Shown here piece by piece: positions 1 to 5,915 of a stretch of DNA of 5,915 nucleotides. Source of the stretch: Flavipsychrobacter stenotrophus (GTDB taxonomy: Bacteria; Bacteroidota; Bacteroidia; Chitinophagales; Chitinophagaceae). Under the pieces are notes generated by a model. The model searched no databases, was not told the DNA's origin, and saw nothing but the letters and a program-made list of their open reading frames with translations. The position numbers were made by a program, and so were the translations under genes. The stretch covers positions 1 through 5,915 of the forward strand of contig CANBTK010000145.1 of NCBI GenBank assembly GCA_947372365.1, given 5' to 3'. The number at the start of each line of letters is the position of its first letter. The first letter of the stretch is position 1.

Positions 1-1
1 T

Positions 2-3000
2 TTCATGCATATGCTTGGGGCCGATGCACTGATGGCAGAAGCAAATGCCCGGTATTTTGTCAATAAAAAGGAATTTTTTAATCCGGATGCTTATAGCTTG
101 ATGGACGATGGGCGTTCTGGGCTGCCATCATTTTGGACCTCGTCGGCATCGCCAAACACTATTCCTGATTATTTTACCAGCATTTTTAAGGGATTCAAGT
201 TCCCATTACCTGTTATCAATTCTTCTCCTCCGGCAATTCATCCCCTTGGTGATGAATATGGGTTGTTTGATACAAGCGACTTTTTAGATTATGCAGCGGC
301 AACCGCATCCTCTTCATCTCCTCCAATTCCGAGATATGACTGGATACAAAATGCCTTACGCATTTTTAACATCAATTTTATGGATTCGGCTAATCCTTAC
401 AAATTAATTGGAGGAAGTGTGTATGACATGCCATTACCTGTTGGTTCAGGATTGCCTTATATGTCTTCTTATGCGGGAAACTATATACAATGGCTAAATA
501 ATCCCTCCACTTCGCTGGCTTCTATATGGAATAATAACGCCTTCGGAACAATGCCATCAAGGTCGTTATTGTACTTACTCATGCGTCAATCAGTACTGCT
601 CACTTATCGTGAAAGTGCGATGGATGTGTTGGAAGGATTAGTACGGCCCGTTAATCCAATTATATCTCATAAGAACGCCATTTTTGCGAAGAATACCAGG
701 AAGGCAATAGGCAGCCCAGAAAGCGTGATGCTGCAACTGCTAAAGACAAACTGGGCTGGTTTACCGCTGAATAAATGGTATTTCCTGTTTAAAAATATTA
801 ATGATATTTTTAACAGCGCGTCTGCGTTCAACACCTCTAATGCTGCGCTATCATCACCACCGACACCATACGATTTTTCGTTGGCAGCAGAAATATTTAA
901 TAAATATGCGCGAGCTTACGGAACTACGTTCGTCCATCAAGAATATGATTTTGCCGCAATTTTTAACCATTATCAGAAGAATTCGCTCACAGCAACTTCA
1001 GGGAGTACCGGCTCAATTGACCCCAAAAAAGATGTTGATATTGTGGGTGATCCTTCAGCAGCGGGGGCGCATTTAACTTTTACGTCGGGAGCAGCAAATC
1101 AAAATTGGGATAAAGTTGTGTTAGGTGAATACCTTAGAAATGCATCGTCGCCAATCACGGATCTTGACAATAGGACAGATAAGACTAACATTAAATCGCT
1201 GAATGGAGCTCTCGCAAAATTAGCGAATGCTCCTTCGGGTGATCTGGACAATTTACTAAGAGAACATATTGATCTGTGTACCTATCGGTTGGATGCCTGG
1301 AATTATGGGATGGTTAACAAGCGACTTTGGCAAATAAGGGGGACGGATTCAGAAGATGATTCGAGCCCTACTGGTAATAAAGGTATTTACCTGGGAGCTT
1401 ATGGTTGGCTCTTGAATGTGCGTCCTTCCGACGGTAAATTGCCTATTGCAAGTAGTATTTTGCCGTCGAGCCTTACTGATAGTACATCTACAGAGCCGAT
1501 CTACTATGAAAAAGACAATTTAGGGTTCATCCATACACCGTCTTTAACCCATGCACTTACTGCTGCGGTGCTCAGGAGTGGGTACAAATCAGATGCGAGT
1601 GATGCAGATAATCGTTTTGCAGTAAACCTGACCTCGGAAAGGATAAATCTGGCGATGTGGTTATTGGAAGGAGTAAGAAACGGACAAACGGTAAATGCAA
1701 TGCTCGGGTATATGTTTGAACGCAATTTACATGACCGGTATATGTTTTCTACACCTGTAGAGCTCGACAAATATATTTATCTTTTCAGGCAAAAATTCCC
1801 CTTGTCGGATCCTGCAAATATAGAGAACAACTCACATTTAACAGGGGGGGATCTGACCTCTTCTCCGCCAGCGACAAATAACAGACCGGTAAATGTTGTA
1901 GATGGCGTTGAATTGCTTAATGCCTTCAGAAGTAAGTTTATTTTCCTGATCAATAACTGGCCTAAAAAATCACTTTTTGAATTTAATAACACCACAGTTC
2001 ATGGAACAGACGGATACAATGGCTATCAAACATTTGATGCATTCAGGACCAGCTTTGGTCTGACTTATATCCCTGCAGCCGGTTATGCTGAAGCTGATGC
2101 TATTTTCGCAGAAATTGACCGTATCGCTAATGCGGTTGATGCATTAGGCGACCTAATGGTAGCTGAAGGTATATTCCAGGGCGCAAAAGGCAATTTTGAC
2201 AGGACAGGTGCAGTTTTTGAGTCGCTTACCGAAGGCAAAAACCCTGTTTCGCCTGAAGTTATAGAAACACCAATTGCAGGCGTGAAGGTTAATCATAAAC
2301 TGGCCGCTATGGTAACTCCTCTGGCTTATGATGCAACGTATAACGTTATTCCTACCGCAAGTAGTGATGATTGGTATATTGTCGGCCCATTCAGTAGTGG
2401 TGCGACCTCATATGCTTCTTATATCGTTAAGACCAGGTTGGGATCGTCAACGGCGTATGCATTTAATGTTTGGCCACATATGATTCCTACATACAGGTCA
2501 ATCGCGGAGCCGAATTTGAATAATTGGATCGGAAATATTCTTTACTATCAAATTTATGATACCTCGGTCGTTACCTTGGATAATTTCCCGGAACATGTAG
2601 TGTGCAAAGCTAGTTTTACTATTTCAGGAACCACCACGGAAAGGCTCGTCAGCATTTCCGACCTCAACCTTCAACCCTTGGACCTTGTTTATCTGGTTCA
2701 GGCAGGGGCATATACTGGTGAGATGCTAAATAGGATCACATTTCTGATGAGGAAGTTGTACATTAAGGGTATTGATGTAGCAATAAAAGTTGACTTTGGC
2801 AGTAAGTCGACTGGTTCCACGACGGCGAAGGCTTCTTTCGAAGAAATACTCCCCATGCTTACCGCTGTATCGCGTGTGATCAATAGTAGCCGGTGGATGA
2901 GTTCCTCTGATTTTGTTAGCCCTACAGTGCTGCCCACGACCGCTGTACCTTACGATCTTACTGAACTTAGCAACAGGTACAATGCAGCGAATACTGCATT

Positions 3001-4561
3001 AACAGCGTTGGGGGCGGCATTACCAACTACGTCAATAACAAATATTGATTTGTTCAGGAATAATCTTTTCCGGGCAGCTTACTTTGGTATCGATTTTGCG
3101 ATACCTGATTCAGCTATAGAAACGACTTCAGCTACTGAGATCATTAACCGGTATCTGGTGCTTTCAACAAGGATCAAAAATGAAATAACCGACAGATTGA
3201 GTAAATTGATACCTTTAAATACCGCCCTGTCGATGACTAGCCCCCCACCGGGCGATGATACGAAAGCAAAAATATATGCCGACATGATATCTATCCTTTT
3301 CGGCGGAGGTTTCAAGGTTATTCCTCAATTTGTATTTAGTAATTATGCTGGTTTGCATCTGACGGTCAGAGACATGTTGACCGCAGAGGGTGCGACTACT
3401 GGCGCCTCGTCGCCTCCGGGTGGTAATATCCTCGATTTTTACGCTACGGATGACAAAAATGAGATGATGGACGAATGGCTATATGGCCTTGCGAGGGTAA
3501 AGGATAGTGTGGACAGCATTGAAACAATTCGGATGCTGGCAAGGGATGAGCATTCGACTGATCACCCGCTAAAGATACTTGGGCCTGTTCAGTTGCCGTA
3601 TTCGATTGATGATTATTGGTTGGGGATGAAGTACGCACCTGCTTACAAGCCCGCATCCGATAAATTTTCAATCTCAATATTTGACCACATACAACTTGAC
3701 TTCTTTGGCACAGTGCCAACAGTAAACTATTGTGGAATCATTATTGATGAGTGGGCAGAAACCATTCCGTTTGACGAGCAAACGACCGCTGTCACATTCA
3801 ATTATGAGCAACCTCATGCCAAGCCGCCGCAAAATGTTTTATTGGCAGTAAACCCGCAGGTAATTCAGACTAAGTCGAAGGATGACAATGCAACTTCTAA
3901 GCCATGGCGACTTGAGGATCTTTTGCATACGCTGTTAGACACTATTGATATGGCGCAGATAAGAATGGTAGAACCTGATGATTTTAAAAGTGTACCTTTT
4001 AGTTCTACAGTAAAAAATCCATATACTCATGTTCCTGCTTCGTCAGTAGACACAGATAGGACAAATAAATTTGATGTTTTCAGATGGGTATTGCCAGCCA
4101 TAGTAGGAGAAGTAACCCCTAACCATAACCTTGCCTATCAGGGCGCAGGGTCGGCGCAAAGTGTGTCATTTGACTATTTTCCAAATAACACAGGGCCCAG
4201 TTCTACGGGAAGCAGTACCACTGGGACTACGGGCACCGGGGCTGTAGGTATGAGTGGCTCAGTATTTGAGGCTGGCAGCGCGACTGGAGTTCCCCTGCCT
4301 GTGTCTGGATCAGGCTCTGTGACCGGATTCGGATCAGGCTTTGGCGCGGGTGAGTTGCATTTTGCAGGAGATATTGGTGAGGCGCATATAGAGGGGACCG
4401 CATTTATCCCATCAGGTAGTGGTACCTATGGGAAGACCTTTGACGAGTTAAGTGACGAAGCAATTCTAAATGATGCAAAGGTTCAGGATATGATAAGTAA
4501 GCACTTGGCAATGACCGAAGTAATTCAATTACAGGATAAACTAAATTCACTAACAGAGTAA
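2..4561 (+). CDS. Very large conserved protein of unknown function, probably 5'-partial
   Basis: The frame is open from the left edge (base 2 onward, codon TTC) to TAA at 4559-4561. The first visible ATG is at 5, with another at 11. Only four bases precede it, so no start can be judged. The visible N-terminus reads like the inside of a domain, so the gene probably begins upstream. Numbering from ATG 5 gives 1518 residues. I see no signal peptide, convincing membrane helix or known catalytic motif, and only three Cys (425, 867, 1243), so it looks soluble. Motif-dense blocks are: 188-205 (LLYLLMRQSVLLTYRESA); 411-640 with RLDAW (428-432), YLGAYGW (462-468), HTPSLTHALTAAVLRSG (510-526), LTSERINLAMWLLEGVRNGQ (542-561), GYMFERNLHD (568-577) and NVVDGVELLNAFR (630-642); and 1245-1320 with IIIDEWAETIP, TTAVTFNYEQP and PPQNVLLAV. 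Residues 1392-1475 are Gly/Ser/Thr-rich, followed by a charged, probably helical end (1478-1518). From memory, the motifs match large uncharacterised bacterial proteins. No enzyme or structural role can be assigned. The next gene follows after 10 bases, probably in the same operon. Confidence 0.9.
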   Translation, partial: FMHMLGADALMAEANARYFVNKKEFFNPDAYSLMDDGRSGLPSFWTSSASPNTIPDYFTSIFKGFKFPLPVINSSPPAIHPLGDEYGLFDTSDFLDYAAATASSSSPPIPRYDWIQNALRIFNINFMDSANPYKLIGGSVYDMPLPVGSGLPYMSSYAGNYIQWLNNPSTSLASIWNNNAFGTMPSRSLLYLLMRQSVLLTYRESAMDVLEGLVRPVNPIISHKNAIFAKNTRKAIGSPESVMLQLLKTNWAGLPLNKWYFLFKNINDIFNSASAFNTSNAALSSPPTPYDFSLAAEIFNKYARAYGTTFVHQEYDFAAIFNHYQKNSLTATSGSTGSIDPKKDVDIVGDPSAAGAHLTFTSGAANQNWDKVVLGEYLRNASSPITDLDNRTDKTNIKSLNGALAKLANAPSGDLDNLLREHIDLCTYRLDAWNYGMVNKRLWQIRGTDSEDDSSPTGNKGIYLGAYGWLLNVRPSDGKLPIASSILPSSLTDSTSTEPIYYEKDNLGFIHTPSLTHALTAAVLRSGYKSDASDADNRFAVNLTSERINLAMWLLEGVRNGQTVNAMLGYMFERNLHDRYMFSTPVELDKYIYLFRQKFPLSDPANIENNSHLTGGDLTSSPPATNNRPVNVVDGVELLNAFRSKFIFLINNWPKKSLFEFNNTTVHGTDGYNGYQTFDAFRTSFGLTYIPAAGYAEADAIFAEIDRIANAVDALGDLMVAEGIFQGAKGNFDRTGAVFESLTEGKNPVSPEVIETPIAGVKVNHKLAAMVTPLAYDATYNVIPTASSDDWYIVGPFSSGATSYASYIVKTRLGSSTAYAFNVWPHMIPTYRSIAEPNLNNWIGNILYYQIYDTSVVTLDNFPEHVVCKASFTISGTTTERLVSISDLNLQPLDLVYLVQAGAYTGEMLNRITFLMRKLYIKGIDVAIKVDFGSKSTGSTTAKASFEEILPMLTAVSRVINSSRWMSSSDFVSPTVLPTTAVPYDLTELSNRYNAANTALTALGAALPTTSITNIDLFRNNLFRAAYFGIDFAIPDSAIETTSATEIINRYLVLSTRIKNEITDRLSKLIPLNTALSMTSPPPGDDTKAKIYADMISILFGGGFKVIPQFVFSNYAGLHLTVRDMLTAEGATTGASSPPGGNILDFYATDDKNEMMDEWLYGLARVKDSVDSIETIRMLARDEHSTDHPLKILGPVQLPYSIDDYWLGMKYAPAYKPASDKFSISIFDHIQLDFFGTVPTVNYCGIIIDEWAETIPFDEQTTAVTFNYEQPHAKPPQNVLLAVNPQVIQTKSKDDNATSKPWRLEDLLHTLLDTIDMAQIRMVEPDDFKSVPFSSTVKNPYTHVPASSVDTDRTNKFDVFRWVLPAIVGEVTPNHNLAYQGAGSAQSVSFDYFPNNTGPSSTGSSTTGTTGTGAVGMSGSVFEAGSATGVPLPVSGSGSVTGFGSGFGAGELHFAGDIGEAHIEGTAFIPSGSGTYGKTFDELSDEAILNDAKVQDMISKHLAMTEVIQLQDKLNSLTE
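4178..4429 (+). repeat. Gly/Ser/Thr-rich low-complexity segment near the C-terminus of the giant protein
   Basis: This stretch encodes residues 1392-1475 of the upstream protein. In its first 56 residues, 35 are Gly, Ser or Thr, with repeated T-G and S-G pairs. At the DNA level GGATCAGGCT occurs twice, at 4307-4316 and 4331-4340, exactly 24 bases (eight codons) apart, which suggests small in-frame duplications. The frame stays intact, and a charged, likely helical segment of about 40 residues follows. The likely role is a flexible linker or tether. That is inference from composition alone. Confidence 0.75.
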
Positions 4562-4584
4562 TTACAATGACATGGCACGTATAA
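4559..4584 (+). other. Gene junction: stop, 10-base spacer, start, with an overlapping five-codon frame
   Basis: TAA at 4559-4561 ends the giant gene and ATG at 4572-4574 starts the next. The spacer contains a second, out-of-frame ATG at 4567-4569 that reads M-T-W-H-V and stops at TAA 4582-4584, overlapping the true start region. There is no terminator-like hairpin and no recognisable promoter, so readthrough transcription and translational coupling are plausible. The mini-frame is probably incidental, but it could capture or reposition ribosomes at this start. Confidence 0.6.
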
Positions 4585-5915
4585 TTTCGACCGGTTCAGG
4601 GGCTCAGATCCCATTTTGGGCTTGGAATAGAATGGAAAGCAGACCCCGAAAACAGGATTTTTCAAGGGTATTGAAAGCAGAAATTCATGATGCGCTCTGG
4701 ATGCTCGGGCGTCAGTGGCAAATGGATGAGTTCACAGGCAAGGACGCGGGCACAGGCGTTTTGGCAAGGGTGCAAATTGATCACCAGAAAATGGACGGCT
4801 TAGATAGGTATAATAACTCAAGTCCTTCGGCGTACAATTTCGCATCTCCCTTGGAGCCAGTTATTGAGGCTGTGTCTTATAATTGGAGCATTAAAGAAAG
4901 GCTACTGATGGGGAAAAAGTGGCTCTCAATTATGAATAAAGAAGCGACAGTGACTCATTCAATATCATCAGGTCAGTATACGAGTTTGCTTAACAGTTTT
5001 ACTTCCAATCCGTACCCCAACGGATTTAAGTTACATGTTCCCGAACCTACCATTTCTTCTTCGGATCAGGATACGCATGCAGGAGCCGACATTTTTAACA
5101 GTAATGTGTTAAAGAGTTTTTTGGCGGGATCTGAATTTTCCAATTTGCTTATAGATGGAGGTGCCCTTTTTGAGGCACTAAGAAATGAATCTTCCTCTAC
5201 GATTGATGGCGTTATCAGTGGTATTGTTGGAACGGATGCTGCATTTTCAAGCGGCTATTCTGTGTTGTGGAATGGCGTGGATTCCTTTGTGAAATGGGTG
5301 AACGCGATGTATAATCTTCCTACTTCTGGAGAAAATTGGGTGCCTGAACAACTAGAGTACAAATTTGATACTTACTGGCCTAATGAAGTTGCATCAGACC
5401 AATTGAAATTTCCTGTAAAAGCCTATAAAGGCGGTCATTTTGACTGGAATGCATTTACCCAGGATCTTACTGTTGTAGCTGGAACCGGGTTAACCTATAC
5501 TGCTCCCACAAGCTTTGCGCAACAAATGGTTTTAGCCAGGAGCCACTTCCCGGGAATGCCAAGCAGCAGGTGGTGGGAAATGGAAGATGGCAAGGTGAAT
5601 TTTTGTAACATAGATGCCGATACGACGGATATTGCTAAGATAGTTCTTACCCAATTTGCATTGATATACCAGGATGATTGGTTCCTTGTTCCGTGTAAAA
5701 TACCCGTTGGTAGTTACTCGAGTGTGAAGGGAATAATTGTAAAGGATGTTTTTGGCGTAAAGAGTTATATCAGAAATTACTCGGCTGATGTCTTCCATGA
5801 AACCGCTGGGGTAGTTGATAGTATTTCAGAATCGACCGATGAATGGAAGAGTTGGAGATGGATGGATATCAGTGCAAACTCTAACTACATAAGTCAATAT
5901 GCTCCGGTAGGTCGC
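4572..5915 (+). CDS. Conserved tryptophan-rich protein of unknown function, 3'-partial
   Basis: The frame is open from ATG 4572 to the right edge: 448 codons with no stop, so the C-terminus is missing. An in-frame stop at 4551-4553 and no start codon between it and 4572 make this ATG the earliest possible start. The next in-frame ATG is codon 21. The preceding bases show no clear Shine-Dalgarno sequence, which is common in Bacteroidota. The N-terminus is IISTGSGAQIPFWAWNR with no signal peptide. Motifs are ALWMLGRQWQMDEFTGKDAG (41-60), FPVKAYKGGHFDWNAF (280-295), FPGMPSSRWWEMEDGKVNF (326-344) and, after a short hydrophobic helix (352-366), DDWFLVPCKIPVGS (368-381) and KDVFGVKSYI (391-400). 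There are 17 Trp in 448 residues, about three times a typical share. From memory, the LGRQWQ and RWW-E-EDG blocks occur in a widespread uncharacterised family. That recollection is unverified and gives no function. Ten bases separate the gene from the giant gene upstream, so cotranscription and a shared complex are likely. Confidence 0.88.
   Translation, partial: MARIISTGSGAQIPFWAWNRMESRPRKQDFSRVLKAEIHDALWMLGRQWQMDEFTGKDAGTGVLARVQIDHQKMDGLDRYNNSSPSAYNFASPLEPVIEAVSYNWSIKERLLMGKKWLSIMNKEATVTHSISSGQYTSLLNSFTSNPYPNGFKLHVPEPTISSSDQDTHAGADIFNSNVLKSFLAGSEFSNLLIDGGALFEALRNESSSTIDGVISGIVGTDAAFSSGYSVLWNGVDSFVKWVNAMYNLPTSGENWVPEQLEYKFDTYWPNEVASDQLKFPVKAYKGGHFDWNAFTQDLTVVAGTGLTYTAPTSFAQQMVLARSHFPGMPSSRWWEMEDGKVNFCNIDADTTDIAKIVLTQFALIYQDDWFLVPCKIPVGSYSSVKGIIVKDVFGVKSYIRNYSADVFHETAGVVDSISESTDEWKSWRWMDISANSNYISQYAPVGR

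Noticed and set aside
801..1076. Overlapping plus-strand 91-codon frame with an Arg/His-rich start
   Set aside because: It is out of frame inside the giant gene. Its composition reflects a frame-shifted reading of the host codons.
1504..1995. Two minus-strand open frames (1504-1770 and 1777-1995)
   Set aside because: They lie wholly inside the giant gene's strongest motif region. Their products have no recognisable features and they are best explained as antisense shadows.
2698..3719. Three minus-strand open frames (2698-2937, 3079-3315, 3444-3719)
   Set aside because: They are wholly antisense to the intact giant gene, short, and without recognisable protein features.
2..4561. Giant protein as a Tc-toxin A component, Rhs protein or phage tape measure
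   Set aside because: Size is the only similarity. I see no YD repeats, no Rhs core motif, no long coiled coil, no central hydrophobic segments and no Tc-type motifs.
5532..5798. Minus-strand 88-codon frame
   Set aside because: It is antisense to the RWWEMEDG and DDWFLVP blocks of the second gene, which explain the constraint there.
1..5915. tRNA, rRNA, CRISPR array, insertion sequence or terminator
   Set aside because: Scanning by eye found no cloverleaf, no regularly spaced repeats, no transposase motifs or terminal inverted repeats, and no GC-rich hairpin followed by a T run. Coding sequence explains nearly every base.

Overview
The window looks like chromosomal DNA of a Bacteroidota bacterium, perhaps of the Pedobacter, Mucilaginibacter or Chitinophaga type. 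This rests on moderate GC (roughly low 40s percent by eye), frequent AGG arginine codons, no clear Shine-Dalgarno sequence before the second gene, and long genes packed head to tail. The assignment is an inference from style; no taxonomic marker gene is present.

Layout: almost the whole window is coding on the + strand. The first reading frame is already open at the left edge and ends with TAA at 4559-4561. It gives at least 1518 residues of a very large, apparently soluble protein and is probably the C-terminal part of a longer one. After a 10-base gap, a second + strand gene starts with ATG at 4572-4574 and stays open to the right edge (448 residues visible, C-terminus missing). No RNA gene, insertion sequence, CRISPR array, promoter or terminator could be supported, and no stretch longer than about 10 bases lacks a gene.

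Neither protein has a function I can name. Both carry motif blocks that I recall, without being able to verify it here, from large 'hypothetical protein' families of actinobacteria and other phyla. In the first protein these are R-L-D-A-W, Y-L-G-A-Y-G-W, H-T-P-S-L-T-H and D-E-W..IP...TT.V.F. In the second they are L-W-M-L-G-R-Q-W-Q, R-W-W-E-M-E-D-G and D-D-W-F-L-V-P. The tight spacing and lack of a terminator between the genes suggest one transcription unit and perhaps one complex. The pair is the best candidate here for an undescribed system. The first protein ends in a Gly/Ser/Thr-rich low-complexity tail capped by a charged helical segment, which looks like a flexible tether.
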